The notes beneath the pieces were generated by a model. That model was given only the letters and a program-made list of their open reading frames with translations. It ran no database searches and was not told the origin of the DNA. Both the position numbers and the translations under genes were made by a program. Shown here in pieces: positions 15,259 through 23,922 of a stretch of 64,000 nucleotides of DNA (positions are counted from its first letter, which is position 1; every line of letters starts with the position of its first letter). Source of the stretch: Betaproteobacteria bacterium (GTDB taxonomy: Bacteria > Pseudomonadota > Gammaproteobacteria > Burkholderiales > Usitatibacteraceae); contig JADKJR010000007.1 in assembly GCA_016720925.1 (NCBI GenBank), forward strand, positions 193,573-257,572, written 5' to 3'.

Positions 15259-16380
15259 TCAGCACGAGAACAGGATGGCATCGAGATCGAGATGTGGCCG
15301 GCTCAATTCGCGGGCAATGGCTGAGTGGGTGACGTGCCCGCCGTGAATCTGTAGCCCAGCCGCCAAACCGCTGTCATCGCGCAAGGCACGTGTGAGACCC
15401 TTGTCGGCGAGCGCCTTTGCGAGCGGGAACACCGCGGCCGAAAGCGCCATGCTGGCTGACCGGGGCACCGCCGCAGGGATGTTTGCGACAGCGTAATGCG
15501 TGACGCCTTCTTCGACATAGGTTGGCGCCGAGTGCCAGGTCGGACGAGAGGTCTCTGCAACACCTCCGCCATCAATACAGATTTCAATCAGCACCGCGCC
15601 AGGACCTTTGCGAAGAGTCATTGTTTTCATGTCGCGCCGCATGAGCAGCTTGGGCGTGGCGGTGCCGGGAATATTGACTGCGCCAACGACAACGTCTGCA
15701 TCCCGGATGGCGCCGGCCAGCGTGGCAGGATTCATCGTCATGGTACGTGCCCTCAAGCCCAGTTTATCGGCAAGTGCCGCCAGTCGAGGCCCCTCCCGCG
15801 AAATCACGCTGACATCGGCACCCAGTGCAATGGCGGTGTCTGCCGCGGCGACACCGGCGCTGCCCGCACCAAGAATGACAACCTGCGCGTCGCCCATCGC
15901 CACGCCGCGCCCGCCGTTCGGCGTCATAAGCAGATTGGCGGCAATTGGAACCGCGAGCTTGCCTGCGATCACGGACATTGGCGCCAGAATGGCAAGCCGG
16001 CGGGATGCGTCCTCCACCGTTTCAAACGCGATGCCGGTGATTCGTCTGGCGAGCAATTCTTCCGCCATCGGTACGTCCGCGCCCAGGTGCAGGAACGAAA
16101 ACAGCATGCTTCCCGGATTGAGCAATCGCCACTCGTTGACGGGGCTACCCTGAATTTCCTTTACTTTCACGACCAGTTCGCAATCGAAAGCCTTGCTTGC
16201 GCTATCGACGATTTCTGCGCCAGCCCCGGCATAGTCAGCATCGGAAAAGCCGGAACCGCTGCCCGCGCCGCGTTCGACCCGTACCGGATGTCCTGCTGCA
16301 ATCAGCAAAGCAATCGCATCTGGCGTGAGTGCCACGCGACGCTCGCCGTCTTTGATCTCTTTGGGAAGGCCAATGATCAT
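15259..16380 (-). CDS. ald: alanine dehydrogenase
   Basis: A 373-residue enzyme of normal length that interconverts L-alanine with pyruvate and ammonia using NAD. The N-terminal MIIGLPKEIKDGERRVALTP block contains the substrate Arg and Lys, VILGAGSAGVAAADTAIALG is the Rossmann motif, and VNIPGTATPKLLMRRDMKTM with IDGGGVAETSRPT completes the family signature. It stands between pyrD and rnfB on the same strand with short gaps; a shared transcript is possible. Confidence 0.94.
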   Translation of the reverse strand: MIIGLPKEIKDGERRVALTPDAIALLIAAGHPVRVERGAGSGSGFSDADYAGAGAEIVDSASKAFDCELVVKVKEIQGSPVNEWRLLNPGSMLFSFLHLGADVPMAEELLARRITGIAFETVEDASRRLAILAPMSVIAGKLAVPIAANLLMTPNGGRGVAMGDAQVVILGAGSAGVAAADTAIALGADVSVISREGPRLAALADKLGLRARTMTMNPATLAGAIRDADVVVGAVNIPGTATPKLLMRRDMKTMTLRKGPGAVLIEICIDGGGVAETSRPTWHSAPTYVEEGVTHYAVANIPAAVPRSASMALSAAVFPLAKALADKGLTRALRDDSGLAAGLQIHGGHVTHSAIARELSRPHLDLDAILFSC

Positions 16381-16396
16381 GAAAGTTACTGCGCCG

Positions 16397-17452
16397 CTAC
16401 GTCCTGGAAAGTTCGCGAACCGCGTCGCGAATCAGGTCCGGGCCGTGATAAATGAAGCCGGTGTAAATTTGCACCAGCGATGCGCCGGCGTTCATTTTGG
16501 TTTTAGCGTCCATCCCCGACATGATCCCGCCGACACCGATAATCGGGATGTTTCCTTTCAGCGCTTTGGCAAGCTCACGCAACACTTCCGTGGAGGAAGA
16601 AAACAGTGGCTTGCCCGAGAGACCGCCAGCTTCCTTGGCCAACGGGTGATCGCGTACGGCGTCGCGGGAAATCGTCGTATTGGTGGCGATAATGCCCTCA
16701 AAACCATTCTCGAGCGTTAACGCGGCAATTTCACGAATCGATTTCAGGTCGAGGTCAGGGGCAATTTTCAGCACAAGGGGTACGTGTTTTTGGTGCTTTT
16801 TCGCAAGTCGAACTTGCTCGGCCTTCAGTGTCGAAAGCAGTTTTTCCAGTTGCTCGGCGGCCTGCAAATCGCGCAGCCCCTTGGTATTCGGCGAGGAAAT
16901 ATTGACGGTCACATAACTGGCGAATGGATAAACGCCGTTCAGGCAGGTGACGTAGTCATCAACGGCATTGTCGATCGGCGTATCAAAATTTTTTCCGATG
17001 TTGAGTCCCAGCACGCCCTTGAATTGCGCGCGCTTGACGTTGGCGATGAAGGCATCGAGTCCCAGATTGTTGAATCCCAGGCGATTAATAAGCGCCTCGT
17101 GTTCGGGCATGCGAAACATTCGCGGCTTGGGATTGCCCGGTTGAGGGCGAGGCGTCACGGTGCCAACTTCGATGAAGCCGAACCCCAATGCCGCCAGCGC
17201 ATCAATGTATTCGCCATTCTTGTCCAGCCCGGCCGCCAATCCGACGGGGTTATCGAATCGCAGTCCCATCACCTCGCGGGGCGCGGACAGCCGCGAGGCG
17301 ATCAGGCCGGACAAATGCAACTTGTGGATTCTTCGCAGCGAATGCAACGCGATGTGGTGGGCGACCTCGGGGTCGAGCGCAAACAGGGCAGTACGGGCGA
17401 TGGGGTAGAGCACTAGAGCCTGACGTGGGATTGATATAGATGTGGGCTTCAC
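16397..17452 (-). CDS. pyrD: dihydroorotate dehydrogenase (quinone)
   Basis: A 351-residue class 2 dihydroorotate dehydrogenase, the membrane-associated flavoprotein of pyrimidine synthesis that passes electrons to ubiquinone. The N-terminal helices (LYPIARTALFALDPEVAHH) mark class 2. FMN and substrate motifs include NPVGLAAGLDKNGEYID, VNISSPNTKGLRDLQ (with the Ser base region), ATNTTISRD and IGVGGIMSG. Length and start are standard. Confidence 0.96.
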   Translation of the reverse strand: MKPTSISIPRQALVLYPIARTALFALDPEVAHHIALHSLRRIHKLHLSGLIASRLSAPREVMGLRFDNPVGLAAGLDKNGEYIDALAALGFGFIEVGTVTPRPQPGNPKPRMFRMPEHEALINRLGFNNLGLDAFIANVKRAQFKGVLGLNIGKNFDTPIDNAVDDYVTCLNGVYPFASYVTVNISSPNTKGLRDLQAAEQLEKLLSTLKAEQVRLAKKHQKHVPLVLKIAPDLDLKSIREIAALTLENGFEGIIATNTTISRDAVRDHPLAKEAGGLSGKPLFSSSTEVLRELAKALKGNIPIIGVGGIMSGMDAKTKMNAGASLVQIYTGFIYHGPDLIRDAVRELSRT

Positions 17453-17511
17453 CTACATTTTATCGTACCGTACGTCCGGCACGCGTCGACGGCGATTCCC
17501 CTGACGCAGGA

Positions 17512-18240
17512 TCAGCTCAACGCAAGGCGTGCCCAGTTTCCCCGCACCAATCCCTCGATCGGGCGGAATTCTGTCTTGTAACTCATCTTGCGGGACTCTT
17601 CGATCCAGTAACCAAGATAGACGAAAGGCAACCCGCGGCGGCGTGCCTCGGAAATCTGCCAAAGCACGCTATAGGTACCGAGCGATTGGCGCGCGCGTTC
17701 GGGATCGAAGAACGTATAGACCGATGACAAGCCGTCCGCGAGATCGTCCATGATGGCGACCATGCGCAGATAGCCCTGCTCACGAAATTCGACCAGCCGG
17801 GTATTGACGTTGCTTTGCAGCAGGAAATGCGAATACTGTTCACGACTGTCGTGATCCATACCGCCGCCGGGATGGCGCATGGATTGGTAACGGCGATAGA
17901 GCGCGTAGTGTTCGTGCGAGAACTTGAGTTCCATCACTCTTGCCGTGAGGCCCGCGTTGGCCTTGAGCGTGCGTCGCTGCGTACGGCTGGGATTGAATTC
18001 ATTGACGATAACACGCACTGGCGTGCAGGCACGACATTGATCGCAGTACGGACGGTATGTGAATGCGCCACTGCGGCGGAAGCCTGACGCCACCAGATGA
18101 CCGTAGGTGGCGGTATCAATCAGGTAGCTTGGCGTGGCGACCTGCGAGCGCGCGAGTCGGCCCGGCAGGTAGCTGCACGGATACGGTGCAGTTGCGTAAA
18201 ACTGCAGATTCGCGAATGGCAAATCGTTAAGTTTTGACAT
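17512..18240 (-). CDS. bpt: aspartate/glutamate leucyl-transferase (Bpt)
   Basis: A 242-residue bacterial ATE1-like transferase that adds Leu from Leu-tRNA to N-terminal Asp or Glu, marking proteins for ClpS-ClpAP. The N-terminal cysteines in YCDQCRACTPVRV, the YALYRRYQSMRHPGGGM motif and the C-terminal GYWIEESRKMSYKTEFRPIE are characteristic. Its start overlaps aat by 14 bp, so both N-degron enzymes are translated from one message. Confidence 0.94.
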   Translation of the reverse strand: MSKLNDLPFANLQFYATAPYPCSYLPGRLARSQVATPSYLIDTATYGHLVASGFRRSGAFTYRPYCDQCRACTPVRVIVNEFNPSRTQRRTLKANAGLTARVMELKFSHEHYALYRRYQSMRHPGGGMDHDSREQYSHFLLQSNVNTRLVEFREQGYLRMVAIMDDLADGLSSVYTFFDPERARQSLGTYSVLWQISEARRRGLPFVYLGYWIEESRKMSYKTEFRPIEGLVRGNWARLALS

Positions 18241-18958
18241 TTTCCACGCGCCAATTGGATCCGGACTGCCGCAAGTCTATCAATTCTGCCAGGCGCTGCA
18301 CGAAGTCCCGGCGCGGAATCGGTCTCGCGCCGAAACTCGCCAGGTGCCGCGTCTGTTGCTGGCAATCGATTAGCTCAAAACCGTCGCGCCGGAGCTTGTC
18401 CACCAGCGCAACCAATGCAACCTTCGAGGCGTCGGTCGCGCGGGTGAACATCGATTCGCCGAAAAACATGCGGCCCAGCGCAATGCCATAGAGCCCCCCG
18501 ATCAGTTCACCGCCGTTCACGGCGCCGGTTTCGCTATTCGTATCTCCCGGCAGCCAGCTCTCGACCGAATGTGCAATGCCCAACGCGTGCAGGCGAATGT
18601 AGGCTTCCTGCATTTCCTTGACGATCCAGGTTCCGCCTTCCGGACCGCGTGGCGCGGCACATCCCGCAATGACGTCGGCGAACGCGGTATCGAAGCGCGT
18701 CTCGAATTTTTCTGATTTCACCGTTTTGGCAAGTGACTTCGAGATCTTGAACTCAGCAGGGAAGAGCACCATGCGCGGGTCCGGGCTCCACCACAAAATG
18801 GGTTGATCGTCGGAAAACCAAGGAAAAATGCCGCGCGAATAGGCGTCAATAATGGTGGCAGGCTCAAGATCGCCACCTGCACAAAGCAGTCCGTTGGGTT
18901 CTATGCGTGCGAGTGCCGTATCGGGAAAACCGTTGGCGGGATTGAGCCACGGAATCAT
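18227..18958 (-). CDS. aat: leucyl/phenylalanyl-tRNA-protein transferase
   Basis: A 243-residue Aat enzyme that adds Leu or Phe to N-terminal Lys/Arg of proteins. Signatures are NGLLCAGGDLEPATIIDAYSRG, IFPWFSDDQPILWWSPDPRM and GGLYGIALGRMFFGESMF. Together with the overlapping bpt gene this makes the complete set of aminoacyl transferases of the bacterial N-degron route. ClpS and ClpA are not in the window. Confidence 0.96.
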   Translation of the reverse strand: MIPWLNPANGFPDTALARIEPNGLLCAGGDLEPATIIDAYSRGIFPWFSDDQPILWWSPDPRMVLFPAEFKISKSLAKTVKSEKFETRFDTAFADVIAGCAAPRGPEGGTWIVKEMQEAYIRLHALGIAHSVESWLPGDTNSETGAVNGGELIGGLYGIALGRMFFGESMFTRATDASKVALVALVDKLRRDGFELIDCQQQTRHLASFGARPIPRRDFVQRLAELIDLRQSGSNWRVENVKT

Positions 18959-19019
18959 CGTCGAGTCGCCTGCCTTTGAATCCGGCAGAATCCAATCGCC
19001 ATCGAGCTGGGAAAGATTT

Positions 19020-19781
19020 TCAGCATTGCGCCGTTTGTGTTGAGTAGTTCACAAGATCCAGAAGTTTGGTCGTACCGGCAACGGCATCCTTTGCCCGATC
19101 GCCCATTTCCATCGAAAGCTTAAAATCGTATTTTAGAAAAAACTCGTTGAACTTCTCGCCGCCAAATGTTCCGACCGCAAAAATTTCATCGGTCGCGGCA
19201 TCGTGTTCCAACAGAATGGCCGCGAGCGGTTGAGGCGCGGGTCCACTGACGACTTTTGCGCCGGCGAACGGGTCGTACACGCTCTTGTCTGAGCAACAGG
19301 TGATGACCTTGCCGCGGGAACTCGCCTTACTCGGGCTGGCGCGAAAGCCGATGAAGCTCACCTGCCGGGTTGGATACGCCAGCTTGTGCGCGCAGATAGC
19401 GGAATAGGCGACTATCGTCCTGTTGGAACCAACGCCGCCCGGCCAGTCGTAGACATTGCCGGCTTCGGTCTTCAGGCTCACCGTATCGGCTACCGGCCCG
19501 TCAAGATTCAACAGGAAGCAAGGCGTCGATGCGTAAGGATAGTGGAAGACATAGTTGTAATTGGCTTTGAGTGATTTCGCCTTGATCGCTTTGCCGTCGG
19601 CATCGACCAACTTTGCGCGCGCGTATTTGCGCACAGTGAGTGAACTTGAGGAGTTTGCGGAGGCGCCCTTGGCCCCTGACTTGGCAGCGTCCTGCGCATA
19701 AGCACACGCCACCGGACCTGAAGCATGCGCGGTCACACTGGCAACACAAATTCCGATGAACTTGCGGCGCGCCTGCTCCAT
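19020..19781 (-). CDS. Tat-exported Rieske-like protein with an altered cluster motif
   Basis: A 253-residue protein with a twin-arginine type start (MEQARRKFIGICVAS) and a Rieske-like domain at about residues 120-190. The first ligand pair CAH is present (AICAHKLAYP), but where a Rieske protein has CxxH this one reads CCSDKSVYDP, so the second His is replaced by Asp or Lys depending on alignment. The following GPAPQPLAAILLEHD stretch is typical of Rieske folds. The protein may hold an unusual cluster or none. It lies 3 bp downstream of moeA in the same direction; no quinone-cytochrome partner is adjacent. Function unknown. Confidence 0.65.
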   Translation of the reverse strand: MEQARRKFIGICVASVTAHASGPVACAYAQDAAKSGAKGASANSSSSLTVRKYARAKLVDADGKAIKAKSLKANYNYVFHYPYASTPCFLLNLDGPVADTVSLKTEAGNVYDWPGGVGSNRTIVAYSAICAHKLAYPTRQVSFIGFRASPSKASSRGKVITCCSDKSVYDPFAGAKVVSGPAPQPLAAILLEHDAATDEIFAVGTFGGEKFNEFFLKYDFKLSMEMGDRAKDAVAGTTKLLDLVNYSTQTAQC

Positions 19782-19784
19782 GCC

Positions 19785-21053
19785 CTAAATCACGCCTTCC
19801 AGTATTTGCACATCCACCGTCGCGCCCGCGTCGACGTTGCCGACATGATCGTGCAGCATGATGAAGCAATTGGCGTCCGACATTGATTTCAGGATGCCCG
19901 ATCCCTGTTCCCCCGTCGTTCTAACGTTGAACTCACCATTTTCGAGATACAGCACGCCGCGCTGAAACTCGGTCCGGCCCGGCGCCTTCCTGATGGGTGA
20001 GGTACAGATTGCTTTCAACAGCGGTTGCACGGGCAATGGATTCACACCCTGCAAAATGAGCAACGCATCACGGACGAACTGATAGAACGTCACCATTACC
20101 GATACGGGATTCCCCGGCAGACCGAAAAAATGTGCGTTGCCAATTTTCCCGTAAGCGAGTGGCCGTCCAGGCTTCATCGCGATTTTCCAGAACACGACTT
20201 CACCGAGTTTGGCGAGCAACGATTTGACGAAATCCGCTTCGCCCACCGACACACCACCGGAGGTGATAACCACATCGCCGATTGCGCTGGCATCGTGAAA
20301 TGCCTGCTCCAGCAATGCCGGATCGTCGCGAATCACGCCCATGTCGATGACTTCGCAGCCCATGCGCGCCAGCATGCCGTGCAGCGTATAGCGGTTGCTG
20401 TCGTAAATTTGCCCTTCGGCGAGCGGACTGCCAATCGATACCAGTTCGTCGCCGGTTGAAAAGAACACCACCCGCAATGGCCGATAGACGCCAATTTCCC
20501 CGATGCCGAGCGAAGCGAGCAATCCAAGTTCCGCGGGACGGACAGTACGGCCCTTTGCCAGCGCCACCGCACCAGCTTTCAGGTCCTCACCTGCGTAGCG
20601 TACGTGTTGCCCCTGTTTCACACCGGGGTCGAAAACAATTGACTTTCCGTCTGCTTTCGCCTTCTCCTGCATGACGACCGCATCGCAACCTTCGGGCACC
20701 ACGCCGCCAGTAAAGATGCGCACGCATTCGCCTTTGCCAACGGTCTTTCCAAACGGGACCCCCGCGAAACTCGCGCCGACCTCTTTGATCGCGGCCGATG
20801 GATTCCCGGCAATATCCTGGTAACGAAGCGCCCAGCCATCCATCGCCGAGTTGATATGCGAGGGCACATTGACCGGGGAAATGATGTCTTCGGCCAGCAC
20901 GCGGCCGAGGCTGCTGCGGATGGGCATACGCGCCACGCCGGTGACCGGCGAGAGAAACGCATGGATGAATTCGCGCGCCTTGGCCACCGGCATTGAATTC
21001 GGATCATAGTCGTCGGCGCAGGAGGCTTCGGCAATGGTGAGTGGTTTGTTCAT
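19785..21053 (-). CDS. moeA: molybdopterin molybdenumtransferase MoeA
   Basis: A 422-residue MoeA that inserts molybdate into adenylylated molybdopterin. Domain order is standard: the N-terminal linker with INSAMDGWALRYQD, the central MoCF-biosynthesis fold (STGDELVSIG, IYDSNRYTLHGMLARMG, VVITSGGVSVGEADFVK), KPGRPLAYGKI and FGLPGNPVSVMVTF, then the C-terminal beta domain. It stands in a minus-strand group with mobA, fdhD and moaA, beside a molybdenum-dependent formate dehydrogenase. Confidence 0.96.
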   Translation of the reverse strand: MNKPLTIAEASCADDYDPNSMPVAKAREFIHAFLSPVTGVARMPIRSSLGRVLAEDIISPVNVPSHINSAMDGWALRYQDIAGNPSAAIKEVGASFAGVPFGKTVGKGECVRIFTGGVVPEGCDAVVMQEKAKADGKSIVFDPGVKQGQHVRYAGEDLKAGAVALAKGRTVRPAELGLLASLGIGEIGVYRPLRVVFFSTGDELVSIGSPLAEGQIYDSNRYTLHGMLARMGCEVIDMGVIRDDPALLEQAFHDASAIGDVVITSGGVSVGEADFVKSLLAKLGEVVFWKIAMKPGRPLAYGKIGNAHFFGLPGNPVSVMVTFYQFVRDALLILQGVNPLPVQPLLKAICTSPIRKAPGRTEFQRGVLYLENGEFNVRTTGEQGSGILKSMSDANCFIMLHDHVGNVDAGATVDVQILEGVI

Positions 21054-21077
21054 TGGTCCAGTGTATCCATTTTCGAT

Positions 21078-21650
21078 CTACGCGAAATTGAGCGGAATGG
21101 TTTTATCGATCGTGATTGTACCGTCTTGATGCAGCGTCACGATCGCGAGCTCTTTCAACACACAACGCCATTCGCCTCGTACTTCCTGTGCCGCAATATC
21201 GTGCATGACCTGATACGTGGCGCCGGACGGATTACCGGTGGCACGACCGAGCGTGACGTGAGGGACGTACGAAATGTCGTCGCGCAGGTATGCCTTGAGA
21301 ATGCCGCGATACAGTTTGTCGTGAAGCGCAACGATTGCATCGGCGCGATCGCGCAGCATCAGGAAAACAAATTCGTCGAGAATGCCTTCAACATCACGAA
21401 AACTTACCGGCAGCGAGGGCCAGTTGCCAATGATGCGGCGGATGTGAGAGGCCAATTGCGTGATGGTGAGATTGGTGGGAAAGGGGTAGACCAGCGTCAC
21501 ATGTGCCGGGAGGTCATCCGCCATCGGATCGAACCGGCGCCGGAAAGGCTCGATGGGCGCGTCCATCGGAAACGGCGGAAACCAAACGATCGCGCGCCGC
21601 GGCAACGGCGGACGGAGCGCGAGTTTGCGGACGTTGCGTTTACCCGCCAT
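21078..21650 (-). CDS. 2H phosphoesterase / 2'-5' RNA ligase family protein
   Basis: A 190-residue protein with the two HxT motifs of the 2H superfamily: HVTLVYPFP (about residues 50-58) and HVTLGRAT (about 132-139). Such enzymes act as cyclic phosphodiesterases or RNA ligases on 2'-5' or 2',3'-cyclic ends. The N-terminal 15 residues are basic and variable, and the true start may be slightly later. It lies between moeA and mobA on the same strand; no direct link to molybdenum cofactor is known to me, so the placement may be chance. Confidence 0.8.
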   Translation of the reverse strand: MAGKRNVRKLALRPPLPRRAIVWFPPFPMDAPIEPFRRRFDPMADDLPAHVTLVYPFPTNLTITQLASHIRRIIGNWPSLPVSFRDVEGILDEFVFLMLRDRADAIVALHDKLYRGILKAYLRDDISYVPHVTLGRATGNPSGATYQVMHDIAAQEVRGEWRCVLKELAIVTLHQDGTITIDKTIPLNFA

Positions 21651-21666
21651 GACTTGGCCTGCGCGC

Positions 21667-22248
21667 CTAGTGTCGCGACTGCTCGAAGGCGTTCAGCTCG
21701 TCGACAGTGTTGATATTCGAAAATGCCGCTTCTTCGTCATCGAATGGGACTTCCACCACGTGCAGCGTGGCATACCATTTGTCGATCTTGCGCTGGCCGC
21801 TTTCCAGAAAGGCCTGCAGATGTGGCGCGAGACTGGTTTTTGTCAGGCAAAAGACCGGGTGGGGCTGGTCGAAGGTCTTGGCGACGGCAAGATCGGCGTT
21901 ATCGCGGGCCATGGCTGCCGCCAGTCGCGCGATCAAATCCAGCGGCAGGAACGGCGAATCGCAAGGGACGGTAGCGATGAGCGGATGGCCGGCATGCGCC
22001 ATGCCAATCTGCAGCCCCGCGAGTGGTCCGGCGAAGCCGTCGATGGCATCAGGTATGACACGCGGGCCGAAAGCGGCGTATTCGACGAGGTTGCGATTGG
22101 CGTTGATCAGCACGTCATCGACCTGCGGCGCGAGCCGCTCCAGCACATGTGCGACCATCGGTTTCCCGCGGAAAATCCGCAGCCCCTTGTCGATATTGCC
22201 CATCCGGGAACCGCGGCCGCCGGCAAGAATAAGGCCGGTGATCTTCAT
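21667..22248 (-). CDS. mobA: molybdenum cofactor guanylyltransferase MobA
   Basis: A 193-residue nucleotidyltransferase that adds GMP to molybdenum cofactor, giving the bis-MGD form used by formate dehydrogenases. LILAGGRGSRMGNIDKGL is the GTP-binding start, GPLAGLQIGM and TVPCDSPFLPLDL (with the metal-binding Asp) follow. It overlaps fdhD by 4 bp, which supports a shared role in maturing the formate dehydrogenase nearby. Confidence 0.93.
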   Translation of the reverse strand: MKITGLILAGGRGSRMGNIDKGLRIFRGKPMVAHVLERLAPQVDDVLINANRNLVEYAAFGPRVIPDAIDGFAGPLAGLQIGMAHAGHPLIATVPCDSPFLPLDLIARLAAAMARDNADLAVAKTFDQPHPVFCLTKTSLAPHLQAFLESGQRKIDKWYATLHVVEVPFDDEEAAFSNINTVDELNAFEQSRH

Positions 22249-23090
22249 GCTTTCTCCGGTGCTGGATGGTGAACGGTATCGCGTACCAGCCGCGCGGCGC
22301 CCGTGAAAAGCAGGTAATGCTTGTTCACCGCGCGCCCGATCATGGTGATGCCGGTTTTCTGCGCGATCTCATACCCCATCTGCGTAAGCCCGGAACGCGA
22401 GACCAGGAATGGAATGCCCATCTGCGCAGCCTTGATCACCATTTCGCTGGTGAGCCGTCCGGTCGTGTAGAAAATCTTGTCGCCGCCGTTGACGCCTTCC
22501 AGCCACATCCAGCCGGCGATGGCATCGACCGCGTTGTGTCGGCCGACATCTTCGATGAACGTGAGAATCTCCGTACCCGCCGCCAGCGCGCATCCATGCA
22601 CCGCACCCGCCTGCTTGTAGATCGATTCATACACTCGCACATTATTCAGCAGCCCGTACAGCGTTTCTTCCGATAGGCGAACGTCCCCGGGCAGCTTCAC
22701 ATTTTCCAGGTCCGCCATCAGGTCGCCGAATACCGTGCCTTCGCCGCAGCCCGTGGTCTTGGTGCGCTTGGCCATTTTCTCGTCGAGGTTCTTGAGGCCG
22801 CTGCGCGTCACCACCGCGCAGGCATTGACTTCCCAATCGACCTGCACCGAGACGATCTCGTCGATCGATTCCAGCAGGCGCTGGTTACGCAAATAGCCGA
22901 TCACCAGCGCCTCGGGTGCCGCGCCGAGCGTCATAATGGTGAGGATTTCGCGCTTGTCGACGTAGATCGTCAGCGGATGTTCGCCGGCAATCGGCGTGGG
23001 CCGCACGGCGCCGGTCTCGTCAAGGGCATCGACGGTAAAGGTGGAGGGGCGGGCAGAACAGGAAAGGAGGGGACGATACGTCATGTTCAA
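22245..23090 (-). CDS. fdhD: formate dehydrogenase accessory sulfurtransferase FdhD
   Basis: A 281-residue FdhD, which carries sulfur from a cysteine desulfurase to the Mo-bisMGD of formate dehydrogenase. The motif TGCGEGTVFGDL holds a single Cys where E. coli FdhD has CxxC. The conserved VHGCALAAG, FIEDVGRHNAVDAIAGW, TTGRLTSEMV and FLVSRSGLT blocks are all present. It overlaps mobA and faces the formate dehydrogenase cluster about 2.5 kb away. A dispersed palindrome lies immediately upstream of its start, where the promoter should be. Confidence 0.95.
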   Translation of the reverse strand: MNMTYRPLLSCSARPSTFTVDALDETGAVRPTPIAGEHPLTIYVDKREILTIMTLGAAPEALVIGYLRNQRLLESIDEIVSVQVDWEVNACAVVTRSGLKNLDEKMAKRTKTTGCGEGTVFGDLMADLENVKLPGDVRLSEETLYGLLNNVRVYESIYKQAGAVHGCALAAGTEILTFIEDVGRHNAVDAIAGWMWLEGVNGGDKIFYTTGRLTSEMVIKAAQMGIPFLVSRSGLTQMGYEIAQKTGITMIGRAVNKHYLLFTGAARLVRDTVHHPAPEKA

Positions 23091-23104
23091 TTCACAAGGA
23101 TGAC

Positions 23105-23170
23105 AAACTCAAGCACTGGTGCGGTTTACGGGGCCATAGCGCCCGGAAAGCCGCGTCTATGCTAGGGTTT
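23105..23170. repeat. dispersed palindrome family, copy C
   Basis: Left arm AAACTCAAGCACTGGTGCGG (23105-23124) and right arm CCCGGAAAGCCGCG plus TATGCTAGGGTTT (to 23170). Read on the plus strand it encodes NSSTGAVYGAIAPGKP, almost the same peptide as copy D inside the DUF3306 gene. It sits between the DUF2461 stop (sharing its last base) and the fdhD start. Confidence 0.85.
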
Positions 23171-23850
23171 TACTGTCCAAGTACTCCCCGCAACCACACG
23201 ATCAGCGGATATAGATCCTCGAAGTTTCCCGCAAGTTCCTTTGCCAGATCTTTCGACTTGTGTTTCTTCATATCGATTTCCAGAAAGCTGAAAAAGTGCC
23301 GGTTCTTGATCATGTCCATCATTGGATGGTCGGCCGGCAAATGCTGATAGCCCTTCGGCGCACGCAGCATGCGGTCTTCTTCCGAGAGCCCACCAAAGGT
23401 CGCGAGGAAGCGTTTGTTCTTCAAAAGCTTCGCCACCGCATCCGGTTCCGCGAGGATTTCGTGGCGAATCTTGTTCAGCGTTTCCGGCTCCGGCATATAC
23501 ACGCCGCCGCCCAAGCCAAGAATGCCCTCATGATTAATCTGGAAGTAGTAACCCGGCACCGCCTTGTGATCTTTCTTCTCGCCGATCATGGCTGAGAACT
23601 GCGTTTTGTACGGCTCTTTGTTGTGGGAAAAACGCACGTCTCGGTAGATGCGGAACAGCGACTTCTTCGGGTCCACGTGTTCGATGCGTTCATCGAACCT
23701 GGCAATGCGCTGGATGATGTCCGCCACCAGTTCCGTGAACTCCTCGCGCAGGATGTCGTAGTTCGGCTTGTTGTGCAGGAACCACGGACGGTTGTTGTTT
23801 TCCGAGAGTTCTTTGAGGAATTGGAGGAGGGCGGGGATGGAGAGCCGGGA
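23170..23850 (-). CDS. DUF2461 family protein, start codon not identifiable
   Basis: The C-terminal 185 residues (FRIYRDVRFSHNKEPYKT, GYYFQINHEGILGLGGG, PKGYQHLPADHP) clearly belong to DUF2461, a family of unknown function of about 220 residues. The conserved N-terminal part (LSIPALLQFLKELSENNN, then RPWFLHNKPNY) is also encoded in frame up to 23850. However, there is no ATG, GTG or TTG between the in-frame stop at 23923-23925 and this domain; the first GTG (23727) lies inside it. Two tight stem-loops occupy the place where the start should be. The gene is either broken at its 5' end or uses a rare start codon. Confidence 0.7.
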   Translation of the reverse strand, partial: SRLSIPALLQFLKELSENNNRPWFLHNKPNYDILREEFTELVADIIQRIARFDERIEHVDPKKSLFRIYRDVRFSHNKEPYKTQFSAMIGEKKDHKAVPGYYFQINHEGILGLGGGVYMPEPETLNKIRHEILAEPDAVAKLLKNKRFLATFGGLSEEDRMLRAPKGYQHLPADHPMMDMIKNRHFFSFLEIDMKKHKSKDLAKELAGNFEDLYPLIVWLRGVLGQ

Positions 23851-23857
23851 ATTCGAA

Positions 23858-23907
23858 GGACGCCCATTGAGGGCGTCCGAGCCGGCGAGCGGAGGAGCGC
23901 TCGGGCT
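23858..23907. repeat. REP-like double stem-loop
   Basis: Two adjacent perfect hairpins: GGACGCCC-ATTGA-GGGCGTCC (23858-23878) and AGCC-GG-CGAGCG-GAGGAG-CGCTCG-GGCT (23880-23907). They lie between the membrane-protein stop and the DUF2461 domain. The compact paired form resembles REP elements; no second copy was seen in the window. Confidence 0.55.
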
Positions 23908-23922
23908 GACACTGGTTTTTGA

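Noticed and set aside
22977..23165. Open frame of 62 codons on the plus strand ending NSSTGAVYGAIAPGKPRLC
   Set aside because: It is antisense to fdhD and ends inside palindrome copy C. It is useful for comparing repeat-encoded peptides but there is no sign of a real gene.
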